Notes: generated by a model not told the origin, from the letters alone. DNA of 64,000 nucleotides from Siphlonurus alternatus (GCA_949825025.1 OX463778.1:23183551-23247550); one strand, 5' to 3'; shown: positions 48,231 through 62,334, counted from the stretch's first letter. Translations and numbers: made by a program.

Positions 48231-50199
48231 AACTAATATTGAGATCAGAGAATTTGAGAGGACAAGATTTGGAAAATGTCACATATCATAATATTTTAAA
48301 TTTTCACTTTATTTTGTTTTAAATGAGTATTTTATTTATCATGATTAATTATAATTAACACTAACTGTAAATTAAATACATAAATGTTTACTACTGCATC
48401 ATAAATTTGGATATAATCATGCATATAGTGTTCTAGATTCGAGTTATTTTTTTTTAAACTTCAGTTACATACATTAATTTTGAAACAAATTAGCATAGTA
48501 TATTATAATAAAAAGCAATTAACGTAATGTATATATTCAGCAAATCTCTGACTATTAAAATAATTATTATAAAATTATATGACTGGTTACCTACCAGCAC
48601 TACCATGCTAGCTATATATCCATAATCTTCTTATCAAAACACAAAAGTTGGTCATGTGAATAGTTTAAAATGAAATTTCCATATGAAAAGAGAATGTGGC
48701 TTTCCAGATATACTGAAATGAGCAAGCGGGTTATGCCGATAATATTTCTCTGTCAATTTGATATTTTATGATAGGGTGCTGGCTCGACTAAATGAATAGA
48801 ATATAAAAACCTAACGATATGGGGGCATCTGTGTACAATTCAGATTACTTCTGTAATACCCCTATGCAACAATATAAATGAATGTGCCTTTTATAATGCA
48901 CCACAAAACCTATAAAATGAATTCAATGAAGACAAAAAAAAATATATAATATACATCAAACTACAGTATTTATATTAAAATAGAAATGCATGATATTACT
49001 TTGTTCTGGTATAAATTTAATGATGGTTTAAAAAAAAAAAAAGTATATATTGCCCCAAGCGTGTTTTTAATTAAAGAGATATTTGAAATAGTATATTTTA
49101 CTCTGTATTAAATTTCTGGTGTTAACAATGAGTTTTACAACAAATATTGACATTTTTTTTTACTAACTATATACGTTTAAAAAAGAGGAAGATAACATTA
49201 CACAATAGTTAACAATCATTAGGTAGAAAATGAAAATATTTAAAATACCTAAAACAAACTCACACAAAGTATAGTAATATATATTTACCCAGAAGATTTA
49301 TTATTTAAAAAATGTACTCATTACGTTCGTTTGGAGTAATTTGTTATAATAATATATACTCTGCGAAGATACAAAGTCTTTTTTGATGGGACATCAGTGC
49401 ACGAAAGGAGCAATAAAAAATAAAATGTAAATTTTCATTAGCCTTCACTCCTTGTGGATATGCAACCAGTGCTGCATTCTACGCATGCAAAAACACACAG
49501 TATAGCAAAAATTGCAAGCCACTATAAGAGGTACACGTTATGTCACTAACAAATATAATTATTTTTAAATGCAATTAGAACAAGTTACGTATTGGTATCG
49601 GTGTGGAAAAAAGGCTCCAAAAGAAAATGTTATGATTTGTTTACACACTCAAACAGTTAATTTGTGTCCACCTCAACCCTTACAGACGTCACCATGCCCC
49701 TGCCATATATGCCATTTTGGATGTTGAATGAGTTGCCTAAGCAATAAGATAGTGTTGGAGACAATAGAAAAGTTATCTCTGTATTTGTAATATATTAGGG
49801 CAGCAGCAAATACGCTGTACCGTGAAAAATTCAATAAACGCCTCTTATCTGGAAAAAAAAATACTTTGGTTCACTTATTTAGTATGTTATCACTTTATCA
49901 GCAGTCATCTTGATTGAGTATTATAAAAAACATTTTACTGAAAAATGTCAGAGATATTTTATGTTACAAGCCATGTGAATCCTGGGAATTTATTGAATCT
50001 CGCCTCTTGTCAGTAGATAGACAGACCTATGTGCAATGAGAGCAGGAGTAAATTCAAAATTTGTTACAGTGATATATCCATATTAAATGTAACATGTTTA
50101 TACTTGACATAAAAGTAATAATTTAATTAAGTTAATTAAATGTAGAAGTATAGAAAGAACTGTTCTGTATTTAACAACAGCTTATGGGTCTAAGTTAGG
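48231..50199. other. AT-rich DNA with element copy D
   Basis: Dispersed-element copy D (plus orientation) at 49695-49742: GCCCCTGCCATATATGCC ... GAGTTGCCTAAG. Other weak patches lie at 49440-49510 and 49970-50050. No gene. Confidence 0.45.
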
Positions 50200-50420
50200 A
50201 GATTAGCAGATCGTCATTTTGTGGATTAATAAGTTTCTCTGTGCGGCGCGGATGTGACGGGATAACTGAGGGGATGCAGTGAGAGGAAGGGGGGAGGAGA
50301 AAAGACACGAGGGGAACTTTCCTCTCAGAACTTCTAGGGGGAGGGTCGGCGTGACCTCAGACTCCCCCCCCCCCTCCTCCATCCAATCTGTCGATAAGCG
50401 TCAGTCCAAACTTTTGACCG
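50200..50420. promoter_or_regulatory. GC-richer, homopurine/homopyrimidine island
   Basis: CTGTGCGGCGCGGATGTGACG, then GGGGGGAGGAG near 50290 and a C12 run near 50366. The G and C runs could pair. No ORF. Confidence 0.35.
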
Positions 50421-51289
50421 GCCACATACAACTTTTATTGTTCAGTAAATTATGAATTGGTTTTCCAAATATAAAATTTTCAAACTGATGTCCAAAACGA
50501 TAGTAAGTTTTATTTTGTCATTTCGTTCAAAGAAACAAATAAAACAAAAAACTTGCCTTCAAGTTACCATGCAGTTTTTATTATTAAAGGGTTACACATT
50601 ACTATAAAACAAAAGAAACATTATTACTAGATGTCAAGTTTTCTATTTATTTATATCTTATGGTAACATATGGCTTGATATAAAATATGAAAGGGTTCTG
50701 TAAACTTCTGTAAAGAAAAAAAAACTATGTTATATTATAAATTAGCAATCATGTTGGAGCATGAAAGGAAATATAAACACATGTTGAGTCATTGCTGTAC
50801 GATTTTACACAGTCAATAAATTATTGTACTCTATGGCATTGATTGTTTGCAATAATTATCGTATAGGGATATATATCGTCGTTCTATGTTTAGTAGTTAT
50901 TTATTTTCCCATAGGAATATAATACCATCTGTGCTGAATTGTATAACCATAGCTAAAATCTCGTAGTCAGTGAAAAGTTAATACAACAATTGCTTCGTTA
51001 TTTCTCTCTATACTATACGGATGGATGAATGGAATATTACAATTCATTATTAAACTTACTATGTATAAAGTAATATTATTTAACCCTAAATTTTTTAAGC
51101 ACCCATTTTGATTGCATGCAAAAATTAATACAATTAGTAACGTATATAATATTATACGATGTAAAGTTATTTAACAGCTTTTTTTATATCTTTTAAAAGT
51201 TTGAAATATATTAAGTCTTTTTTAAAATCAAAAATATTTCATGATCCAGAAAAATATATGAAATATAATATTTTAAACTTAAAGTGAAG
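50421..51289. other. AT-rich non-coding DNA
   Basis: No exon, island or repeat seen. Confidence 0.6.
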
Positions 51290-52023
51290 TTTAAGCTTTT
51301 TTGGTGATGCTTTGTTTGGCCTGTCTTAAATTTGCAAATCTATTTACCTTTGTTATATTGTGGAGCTGCTATAATATTATATTTTATATTATTAAGTTTC
51401 ATTTAAAAATATGCTGAAAGACAATGCCCCCCTCTCTCTCTTTCCCTTATATCTCCCTTTCTATTTTTTATTTTATTTTATTTTTTTTACAAAGAGTTGT
51501 TAACGTTTGAATATATGTTAAAATAGATTCTAACTGGAAACGAATAATATACACACTGCTCCGTTTACTTTTGCTCTTTAGTTTAATTAAAGTACATCCA
51601 TTTTGTGCAATGTAAGTGCCTGGGATTGCCAGGCAGAGGAGGACTGGTAAGACAGAGGACCGGGTCCAACCACGGCCGCTAGACACTCACGCAACCCAGC
51701 CGGGACGTTTTCAGAAGTTGCCAAGCAATGTGGCATTTACTTTAAATTCAACTCTTTCCATTCAAGTCTTAATTTTGATTATCAGTTTTGTATGGAAACT
51801 TCATTGTGCTAAAGTGAAACTACAATTTTTATGCAATATTATGTATATCTGAGGATAGTTTGAACTTTAACCTTATTCTGTTTTATAGTTTGTAGGCGTG
51901 GGTGGTGACCCTATGTGGATGCGTGACGAAAGTTTAAGCTTTTCCAGGTGATTCTTGTTTTTTCCTCTATTAAATTTGCAAATCTATTTTTATCTTTGTA
52001 TTGTGGAGCTGCTATTTATATTC
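51290..52023 (+). repeat. Pair of ~95-bp direct repeats flanking a GC-richer block
   Basis: AGTTTAAGCTTTTTTGGTGA... at 51290-51385 recurs as AGTTTAAGCTTTTCCAGGTGA... at 51928-52023. Both contain TTAAATTTGCAAATCTATTT and TATTGTGGAGCTGCTAT. About 540 bp lie between them, including the 51600-51720 island (TGCCTGGGATTGCCAGGCA hairpin, CCACGGCCGCTAGACACTCA). They could be an old tandem duplication or terminal repeats of an unknown element. Confidence 0.7.
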
Positions 52024-53922
52024 ACTGATAGAAAAATAGTCGTATTTCACTTATTTCTATTCAGAGCTATTTATACTATAGTAGAATTACTCTTATTCTG
52101 CAGCTTGTTTTCATACTTACTCAACGTTTCTCTACTAACATTTATAGAAACAGAAAATTCAAATAAAGAATTTTTTTTTGTTAATGCCCTTTGGACATTT
52201 AACTATTCTTAGTAATAAACAGGAAAGTAAAATCATTGAAATTAAATTTTTATTCAGAATTTCCTTAAGATTTATGGATATATTATCTTTTTATCAGATA
52301 TCAGACTTTTATAAAAATGTTAACGTAAAAATGTACATTGATTTAATAAATTTATTAGTTCACAAATTTCATGCAACAAATAAAAAACTACCTTTGCTGA
52401 AAGTAGAAGGATTTTATATATTAATGTGTGAGCATTGAAATGTTTGAATTTTTGCAGTGTAAATTTAATTTTAATTTTTAATTATATGATTTTTCAGTTT
52501 TCCTAGCTTACCAGCTTTTTCAAAAGTGATTTCTAATAATGTTCATGAAGTCATAATTTGTTTAGTATAAATGATTTCTATTATTTACAATAATATATGT
52601 AGTTCAATGTAAAAATTAAATAATAATTTAAACTTTTAATTAAATTGACATCAATTTATTGCATATAGCATCATAGAATAAAATACATAAAATATTATAA
52701 AAACAGGTAATAAAAAGTTTTATCTTACATTGTTGAAAATAACAATGAAAACTCGAAGTACGATTATCATGAAGCTCTCATTGTTGTACCTCTCTGTTAA
52801 CTTGTCGTGGTCACGCCTCTACTTGTACAACGCTAAATCTCTCTTTCCTCTTCCCCCAGCATCTTGAAGATGCTATAAATTTTACTCTGCATCAGTTTAT
52901 ATGCTAATCATGGTGACTGAACTGACATCAGGTTAAGAAACAACATCGCTTTAAACTTGTCTGCACTGAGAAATTAATGTAATTAAATAACACATAAATA
53001 ATTATAAACCACATTTTAAAACTTCTATTGAAAATTTATAATTATTCTGTTAATTCAGAAACATAATTTAAAAATACTGTATTATGAATTTATCTTGGAG
53101 AATAATTATAATGTATTTATTATATACATAATATTTTATGCATATAAAATTGTTGTATTTTACATACTACCCGTATGCTGAGCAATATTCGCCGATTCTT
53201 TATTTTATGCAATACTCCACAATTAACACTGATGTTAATAATCTATAATATATAAACTAATAGTACACACATATTCATATAATGCCAATTTTAGCATTTA
53301 TTTTGTCTACTTCGCCTGATAACTTTTTATATAATACGTATATATAATTGAAAAACATAAAACATGTACGTGATATGGGGTTAAAATGGTTTTACACGGT
53401 TATAATAATTGTATTATATATAAATATAACATAAATATTTATAATCTATCGACATATTTTAAATTGAAATATATTTAAAAAAAATTGATTCGTTTTACAT
53501 AATTATCATGTAAATATATTAATAAAATAATGAATATATGTACATTGCTGCAACTGATTTCTCAATTTATAATATATAAATTTGGATCATGTGTTCTTGA
53601 TTCAATGAACAAATTTTGACACATTGTAGCTATTTACTTCAATAAATATACAATTAAGGCAGCACAAAAATTGCTCCTGCTTTATTTGTAGACGTTATGC
53701 TATAGTCTATATTATGAAGAATAGAAGCGGTGCTTTGAATTTTGTTTCATTTATAATTTCATTTATAAACCATTCATGCAAGTCAGTTGCTACTCAGCAG
53801 TGACATTTTTTAAGTTCACTGACCTCAAAACTCATTGATAACATGATAACATAATTACTACTTCATGCAGTCGATTGACACATTTTGTATTGCATGATCT
53901 AATATTTAGCATATTCGTACTG

Positions 53923-53958
<36 letters not shown>

Positions 53959-54899
53959 TATATAATAAATATATATATATATTCAGACTTCCCTTAAACG
54001 ATAAAATGATAAAAAACTATAACATTTTCTGCAAGCAAATATTATTTTAGCATAAATTCACGTACATTTTTGAAAATAAATTATTATAATGAAATAACGG
54101 AATTAAAAATTATATACAGCATTTTCTTATCATGTTTAAGATTTCTGCAATATTTATATATTAGGTATGCACTTAAACTTTTTCTCAGGAAGTTGCAGCT
54201 CCAGCAAGTCTACCAGTGGTAGCAATTGAGTTGTCCCGAAGTATAAATAGAAATTGATAGAAATTTTATGCGCAGAAAAAATTAGTTATTCGCGGCACAA
54301 TTTTTTTTTCTCAAATATTGCAGCAAATAATTTTCTTAAAAGGTTTACATACGAGTAAATATCGAGTTTACATCGATCATTGAAAGATAAAAATTTAAGT
54401 AAGTAGTAGTAACAAAAGTTAAAAAATATTAAGAAATTTTGTATCATATAATATATTATATATACATTCTATTTAATCCATTTAATTCATTCATAAAACC
54501 ATGTTGTAATAAAAAAGCTAAGTTAAACGTTATGGCATTTTTAATTCAAAGATCAGAAATGTTTGTTATAACTAAAAAAACTGTGCTTTTGAAATATTGA
54601 CTAAATATCCTAAGGCTTAATTACGACTACACTAAACATTAAATTTTTCTGCAGCCTTTATAATATTAACATTGACGTATGTATAGACAACGTACGGAAT
54701 TTGGAGACCTTTAATATTTAACAATATTATTTCTCCGACAACCATCTACGTTATATACTTTTTTTTATTTTTAATATTCATTTATAAATAAATGTTTGAT
54801 AAATTTACAAAAAAATTACAATTCAACTGACGAGCCAAACAATATTAAAAATTATAGTTTCACATGGTTTGAAAGTTTCTTTGCCGAATTACTACGTAT
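52024..54899. other. AT-rich DNA
   Basis: Two overlapping plus-strand ORFs (51955-52212 and 52178-52438) meet near a T9 tract; see findings. A mixed patch at 52770-52940 holds the perfect palindrome AGCATCTTGAAGATGCT. (AT)n lies at 53925-53985. No gene called. Confidence 0.45.
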
Positions 54900-55140
54900 G
54901 TTACGTGCATGAAGCTGGGAAGTCTCATCAGTGGTAAGTGGTGGCCTCCTGCATGTTACGTATTCTCTTCCAAAGAGAGACTTTGGTCCATCGCAGCAGC
55001 ATCCAAGCGAGGGCACGCGGTGAGAGAGCAAAGTTCCATGCTCCTTTGTTGTAGGTCCATCTCCCCTCTGTGCGACTCTCTCTTACCTTCCCCCTAACAA
55101 GATTACCACAGACTGGAAGTATGCAGCTCTAGTAATCTCA
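54900..55140. promoter_or_regulatory. GC-richer island
   Basis: GTGGTGGCCTCCTGCATG, CATCGCAGCAGCATCC and GCGAGGGCACGCGGTGAGAG. A 62-codon plus-strand ORF has no family match. Candidate regulatory DNA. Confidence 0.3.
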
Positions 55141-55899
55141 TCACTTGGAGAAAAAAAAATTGCCATGTCAAGAGGGAAGAAGAAATGAAGAAACTGTTAC
55201 CAGTTTTATGTGAAGAGCTTATGTTCAGAAATGTTTATTACAAAAGACAATAACTACAACTCTAGAAAGTATTATTTATATTTTTCGTTTTATATAACTT
55301 AATTTTTTCATAAGCCAAAGTCTTCATTTTTATCATCGTTTACCGGGAAGTTAGGCAACTTGTTCTCCATAAAAAAGAAGAGGGTTACATAGTAAGCAGG
55401 GGCAAAAATAGCTTCAAGCCATATTGTATTATCCCCAAAATTTTGGGAGATAATTAAGTGACGATAATTAATATGAGTGCTAGCTGTGCTAGCTACAGTA
55501 TCTATAAACTGAACATGCAGTACCGTTGTAAAATTACCATGTGGAATATCTCATACTTAATATTAAAATTATTATATAAAGAGGTGATGGAATTAAAGCT
55601 TTGTTGCTGACTTTGTTTGCTCTTTTTACAACAAAAATTGTAAATCTGAATATGTTTTATGCACTGAAAGTAACATATCTCCAGTAAAGGAACGGTCCTT
55701 TAGCTTACATATTATATAGAATGCAAAATTAAATACGTACAACAATATAATATTCTAGAATAGATAAACAACATTGATCCACACGTACATACAAATCTAT
55801 CAGCGTTTTTTTTTAATTGTTAATAGAAATTTAACTACTATAAATGTTGAAGGTTCAAACTTTGTCAATAACATTATGATATATACGTAGCCAGTCACC
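55141..55899. other. AT-rich DNA with element copy C
   Basis: Dispersed-element copy C (minus orientation) at 55343-55409: GGGAAGTTAGGCAACTTGTT through GGTTACATAGTAAGCAGGGG. Otherwise AT-rich. Confidence 0.45.
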
Positions 55900-56110
55900 A
55901 CGGCACATATGTTAATTAAATGGCCTCCAGATTTTGACTGCTGGAACATTTTGCGTGGTTTGAACTCCTGCTGCTGAGAAGACCATCTATGCTCAAGCAA
56001 TAATGGGCAAAACAGCGGCGTATAATTTGAGTCATGTTCCAAGCATGTTTACATGCAAATCAGGGCACATACTTGAGAAAGTTGTGCCTTTACAATTCTG
56101 CCTTTAGTAT
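55900..56110. promoter_or_regulatory. Mixed island with extended octamer
   Basis: CCTGCTGCTGAGAAGACC, AACAGCGGCG, and TTTACATGCAAATCAGGGC near 56049, an octamer in the same extended context as at 17605. No ORF of note. Confidence 0.35.
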
Positions 56111-57949
56111 TGTTTGAACGTCATGTAAGAACTCCGATTAAAATTCAATGCATATTTTCTGTCAAATAAAAAACTAAAAACGTTTTTATCTTCACTCTTA
56201 AATAGTCAAGGAATTTGACTTTTAAAAATTTCTTTACATTCAATCTCAATAAAAAAAATATCAATTACATATTTTTTTCCCCTTTTACTTCTTTGAGTTC
56301 AAAGAATTCTAAAAGGTTACATTTTTAATGTTTCAAAGTATATATAGTAGATATTTTAAATTTACTTTAAAGATTACTGTAAAAAAAAACTTTACATCTT
56401 AAGTATATATATATATATATATATATATATTTAAAAAGAAGTTCAATGTAAGGTAGCGGTAAAGAAAAATCGCTTTAACATCTACGACTTTTCTACCTAA
56501 TGAAAATCCGTCGCTTTTCTGTACAATAAAATGTAAGCAACAAAAGTTTTACAAAGTCTACAATGGTTGTACGTTTGTGAGAGTTGTGAGGCCAATAGAA
56601 AGGGTCCTCAAGCCGACTTTACGTTGAGAGATTGCAAGCACTATCAGCATGATCTCGCTGCTTCGACTGAATGCAAGAGCGACAAAGTCCTCGTCGCCCT
56701 TTGATAGCAAGAAGGAATAAAAACGAGAACTCTATATACAAACCTAATGCATTGCTGCAGCTTGACATCAGTAGTAGACATTGCTTGTACCAGCAAAGGG
56801 AGAGAAATAATTTATAAAATGTAACACTTCTTGTGATGGTTTTATTTGCCCTTCCGGAATTCATTATTATTTTAAAATTAATTATGAAATTCAATAGCTA
56901 GGTTTCTTTTATTTTAAATATTTATAAATATAGCTTTAAGAAAATACTTAAAATGAGTATGTTAATACATTTAAAAAAAAATCACTTGCTAAATGTGTTA
57001 TTATATATAAAGAAATGCATTTTGTAATTTATATTCAATAATGGACAGTTATATACGAAAAAAATTTATTGCACAAATTAACAGTGGTTAAATTTTATCA
57101 TTGTTTTATCATTTTATTAAAAAGAGTTATACCTCCAAGGGGCATAGCCTGTACCTTCAATATTTAAAAAAAAATAATAATAATAAACAATAGTTCCCTT
57201 GCTGGTACATTCATATTATTTATATATACACATAATATACTGTTTAAATGAAAAATTCAGAGTAACAAAATTATATAACTTATATTCATATATTAATAAA
57301 AAAGTTCATGCTAACTGACCATTTAATTAATATAATCTATTTAAATTATGTTTGTTTGTTTTTTAGGTAAAATTAGGCATTGAAAATAATATTGTGTACG
57401 GAATTATAGAATTTAATGAATTTATTTTGGGCAATAACGTTATATGATATAATAATATAATCTTAGTTTATCTATAAAATAAATTCATCAAGTTATTGAT
57501 TAAAAAAATGCACTCATGATTCATTATGTATATTATATTAAAATTATAAAACGGTCACAAATAGAATAAATATTCGTATTACTATCCGAGCCGTCAAAAT
57601 ATTAGTCCTTTATTTAATAAGAAATGTTCACCAGATTTTATTTTTAGATATTTATTGAAGTTTATAGCAAAACAGATTACATGAACCCATCAAATTTGTA
57701 AATGTTATAATTTACGCAAATTCATTACAAGTTCAAATGACACTTTTTGACTCTTACGATAATATGCTCAATTCCCTTGCAGCTGAAAGAACCTATGTTA
57801 CAATTATTTTAAATTAGTGATATCATTTCATTTGGTGGTTTTTGTAATATGACAATTTTATTTAATAATAATAAATATAATTTTCCTTTTTCCAACTAGA
57901 AATGGGATAAATGGATTAAGAAGAAACAATACGAGTAAATTAGATTTGT
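56111..57949. other. AT-rich DNA with island at 56580-56780
   Basis: (AT)n at 56404-56430. The island has ATCTCGCTGCTTCGACTG, GTCCTCGTCGCCC and GCATTGCTGCAGC. No gene. Confidence 0.45.
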
Positions 57950-58130
57950 TAGCTGTGACAAGGAGAGTAAGTGAGTTAAGCGTGGGCCACGCTGGCGCCT
58001 CGTGGCGCTGCCAAATCATATTTCTCTCCCTTCCTGGTCCACTGGGAGATCCCAGCAGCAAAAATTGTCATCGCAGAATGAAATAGTCTGGCCATCCCTG
58101 CTGCTGCTGCTTCTGTGTTTTAACTTTTGG
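57950..58130. promoter_or_regulatory. GC-richer island
   Basis: GTGGGCCACGCTGGCGCCTC, then GTGGCGCTGCC, GGGAGATCCCAGCAGC and (CTG)5 near 58096. CTCF-like words were considered, but the core is one or more bases off. Confidence 0.3.
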
Positions 58131-59389
58131 CACCAAAGTCAAGAAAAATATTCCCTCTAAGACAAATATTAAATAAAAAGTTATTTTCATCCATTTTTTC
58201 CTATAAACATAATGCAAATCGAAATATAAATTTTACGAAAAAAATAAAAAATATTCAAATGGTTACATAAACTTGTTAAAACAAAAAACATACATTATTT
58301 ACAAAAAAATTGTGTTTTTGGTTAGTTTTGCTGTCTTGCTATTTATTTTAATTTACTGTATATTAGATTACAGAATTTATATGCTACGGTATAATATATA
58401 TAAATATTTTAAATTTTTGGTATTTGGAACTTTATGTTAGAATTGTGTAGCAGACACAACTATTTTCCAAATTTATTGCATATTACTAAATAAAAATTAT
58501 TCAATACAATAATATTGCTACAATTCTGAAGAATTATTAATTAAATGCCAATGATGGATTACATGAACCATATAGACTTTATTATTTTTAATTCCTATGT
58601 CTTGAATTTTTAAAATATAGATAATCATGCTTCGTAATTTTTATTTGATTTGTTTATTGGATCCAATACAGAAGTTCCAGTTGTTGGATATACACAGGTC
58701 CATACACGAAGAATAAAGAAAAGTCAGGCTTTCCATCGACATACTTTATAATCAATCTACATAATTACCATCTAATTAAATTTGAGAGTTCTTAGAGAAT
58801 AAATGAGAAAACACAGAGAATATATCATACTGTGGTGCTAAATTAAACTAGATTTAGCATTTCTGTAAAAAAAAAGACACATAAAAAGAGGCGATGAAAA
58901 TCATTTTGTGCATTATTTATTTAAAATATTATAAGTTGATAATGCAAGCAGTTTTAATTTTCTTTTTTTTTTACCTTGATACTACCCCTCCTCCTTGGTT
59001 ACTAATTGGAGATAGTTATATAGCAACTGCAATATACAATCTCTGTAAATGGATTTAAAAGGAAAGACGTGCTATTAAATAATTAAACATTTAAACGAGT
59101 TATTGCATTTTTTATTTTAGAAACAAAAAACTGAACAAAGAATTAATCCCATGACGTCATGAATCATTTCAATATTAGATGAAAAAATAAGTGTGAAAAT
59201 TTAAAAAAAGTAATGCATGCTCTTAATGTTTAACCCTCTATATTCAAGTATTTTTTTTTGCTTTATCCCATGTAATCAAATGCACAATTTTTTATTGAAA
59301 TACATTAATTAGACTACGTCAAAAATATTTTAATGAAATTATTTTTAAATTGATTTAATCTTATAAGATTTTTTTATGTTATTCACAAG
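58131..59389. other. AT-rich non-coding DNA
   Basis: CRE palindrome CATGACGTCATG at 59150-59161 in otherwise plain AT-rich DNA. No gene. Confidence 0.55.
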
Positions 59390-59515
59390 TTTCCCAATTT
59401 GTGTTAAATCTCGTATTTTACACTCACAACCCCAGCAACCCCTAGCTGCTTGTACGTATTACATGGAGTGGGCAATAAAGACGGCTCGCAGATGTGACCC
59501 GGCTTACTTATATTC

Positions 59516-59613
<98 letters not shown>

Positions 59614-59745
59614 GTTGCTTCAAATGGCACCATTTACTCTCGTAGCAATAGCAGCAAAGTCCGCACTATGGTGTGCAGTGGTGGAGCTTATTTTATATAC
59701 GTCCCCGACGACCCCGCTGTGTTATTCTTACGGCTTACATAAAAC
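59390..59745. repeat. Island with long (CT)n microsatellite
   Basis: (CT)n spans about 59516-59609. Flanks are GC-richer (ACAACCCCAGCAACCCCTAG; ACGTCCCCGACGACCCCGC). Two overlapping Ser-Leu ORFs are microsatellite translations. Confidence 0.85.
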
Positions 59746-61623
59746 ACTAGCATGTGATTATTAGCGGGTTTAAGTAAGCCATTTATCATTTTCTCTACAA
59801 GCATTTGTACTTGAGTTTAAAATCAGTGTTGGAATATTACATGGAGTATTTATATAAACATACTTGGTTAGTATTTATTTTATGTTAATTATAATATACC
59901 ATGGCATGTTTAATGTTTCATAAAATAAAATGATATAATATAATGAAATTAATTTTGTTCAATAATGTCAACTATATTTTAACGTCAAATATAAGATTGT
60001 TTCTTATTACTTATAAATAAATAAAGAATGATATTGTATAAAATTTGCATGAATATTATCCACTAGTATACTGTATAGTGCTTACTTATGTCCAATTTAT
60101 ATTGTTATGAAGCTTTATTATTGTATTTTGTTAATAATAATAGTAATAATAATAAAATTTACATAACAAGCTCATGGGAAAAAAAATAAAAGTTTGGTAA
60201 ATAAAAATAAAAAGCTCAAAGCACTTTGTCAATTTTCTACTACGATGTTTTGTGGTTTAAAAGAGATAATTTAATATTTGGTTCAGCGCATCTTTCCATC
60301 ACAAAGAAATTCTAAAAGGCAGAGAAAAGTTGTTTGTGTACAGTTTGAGACAATAGTTTAACTACTCTGCCAAGTATCTCAACTGAGTCCTATCACCGTC
60401 TCAGTGACATGATATAAAAAAAATAAAAAATGGGTTATTTTTTCACAATAAAAGGTTCAAAATCTTCAATTTATTTCAACATAATATTCCATTGGAATTT
60501 CAGAAGTGTTATAATATATTATCATAATATCAAAGGAATTATTATGCAACAATTTTATATCTTATGAATTTTATAAAATATTATATTCATGACTTGCAGT
60601 GATTTTTGTTGTTGCACTGTACTTTAATGACCAGTAAAATATCATGAACTTAACTTGGCTGCAGTTTATTTTATAATAATGTAAAAGGTTGATTGGCCGA
60701 GGTTGATAATTCAAAAGTGTATAAAAATTTAATTTGATTTTAGAAAGTTTTGACCTAGCCATGCACACAAATTTTCAATTTGACTTCTAAAAAAATTGTC
60801 GATTTCTCGAAAGTCTGTTTCTGACGATAGGTTAAAATTTGTCTGTAGTTGTACACGCAATTTACATATAGAGTCCCAGTGATGTGTGTCATTTTGTGAC
60901 AACGTTTGCGCGGGTCGTTGCCTTTAGGGAGTAGTCTAGTTATACTACTTGGCCTTTGGTACGACAGCAAACGTGCTTTCTAAATGTACGTGTGTGTTTG
61001 AAGTTTGGAGTGATTGACATAAATAATTAACTATAAAATAGTATATAATTTATAAAGATAAGTATGTACGCCTACGCAAATATTTATAAAGATTTTGTGT
61101 AAACCTTTTAAAGTAAACAAAACGTAAAGTGTATCATAGATTTATTTAGGTATCAATTTAATTAATTAAGAGCTGATTTAATCAAATAATTTATAATAAA
61201 ATTTTAAATCAATATAAATTACATGTACGCGATCTATAAATTTCAAAATAATTTATTTATTTGGTTTAATTTGTATACAAGAGAAAATACGATATTATAT
61301 ATATGAACGACTTTCAACTCTGAATAATTCAACATGTATGTAAACAAAAAATGATGGCATACACGTTCGTTGGTAAATAAAGAAGGGTAGTTCATATATA
61401 TGACACTTCAGATAAAATCTGAGAATACACCCCTATTTTTTTCTCCATCTATATAGCGATAATAAAGATCGCTTCAAGGTTGTGTTTTGCGTACTGAGAG
61501 GTTGTGTATATTATCCTTCTTTTGCATGTACTCACATCAAGCCGCCTGCAGGGGGCTGCTATGAAAAATTCAACAGCAGATCTGGCGATGGGCACTAGCT
61601 GGAGATTCTTTTTAAAGCATTGA

Positions 61624-61692
<69 letters not shown>

Positions 61693-61849
61693 CAGTTATA
61701 TGCATACGACTATGTCTATGTGTGTTAAACTTTGTCGTTATAGATGGTACGCATGCAACACAAATTTCGTAGTCAGTGACGAGGGATTTATACATTATAA
61801 ATATTATATATATAATGTAAAATCACTGGGCTATAATTCTAGTTTTATA
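59746..61849. other. AT-rich DNA with (TC)n at 61627-61692
   Basis: A mixed patch at 60890-60980 (GTTTGCGCGGGTCGTTGCC) and another at 61530-61600 (AAGCCGCCTGCAGGGGGCTG) precede the (TC)n run. No gene. Confidence 0.5.
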
Positions 61850-62004
61850 GAGCGCGATTCATGAAGCAGTTAGCCAGGTTTATAACCACGTTTAGCTTAA
61901 CCACGTTTAACTAAGGTGGTTTAACACGTAAAACAGGTATAGTTAAACGTGGTTAAGCTAAACGTGGTTAGAAACTTGGCTAACTGCTTCGTGAATCGCA
62001 CCCA
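61850..62004 (+). mobile_element. Palindromic MITE family, copy 3
   Basis: 155 bp, GAGCGCGATTCATGAAGCAG to TTCGTGAATCGCACCCA, same orientation as copies 1 and 2 (centre GGTGGTTTAACACGTAAAAC). Arms pair almost throughout. Confidence 0.9.
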
Positions 62005-62163
62005 TAGTAAATATATTTCTTTATTAAGTGGTACGTACGCATGCATAATGTAATTAGATTTCAATTAAATGAAAGAAAGAAGTCTTTATAAATATGATTA
62101 AGAATATTGAAAAACGAGATCATCCACTATATTGTAAGTTGGTTTCAAATATTGAAAATTAAC
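62005..62163. other. AT-rich spacer between MITE copies 3 and 4
   Basis: 159 bp, unremarkable (palindromic GTACGTACGCATGC near 62031-62045). Confidence 0.6.
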
Positions 62164-62334
62164 TGGGCGCGATTCACGAAGGAGTTAGCCAGGTTTCTAA
62201 CCACGTTTAGCTTTAACCACGTTTAACTATACCTGTTTTACGTGTTAAATCACCTAGTTAAACGTGGTTAAGTTAAACGTGGTTAAGCTAAACGTGGTTA
62301 GAAACCTGGCTAACTGCTTTGTGAATTGCGTCCA
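62164..62334 (-). mobile_element. Palindromic MITE family, copy 4 (opposite orientation)
   Basis: 171 bp, TGGGCGCGATTCACGAAGGA to TTTGTGAATTGCGTCCA. The centre reads ACTATACCTGTTTTACGTGT, the reverse complement of the centre in copies 1-3, so this copy is inverted. One arm carries an extra GTTAAACGTGGTTAA unit, a local tandem expansion. Confidence 0.9.

Noticed and set aside
57985..58005. CTCF-like site in GCTGGCGCCTCGTGGCGC
   Set aside because: Core GTGGCGC lacks the expected flanking bases; one site without conservation data is not supportable.
59824..59834. CAGTGTTGG as another hAT end (also its complement at 14189)
   Set aside because: No matching opposite terminus and no 8-bp flanking duplication at either place.
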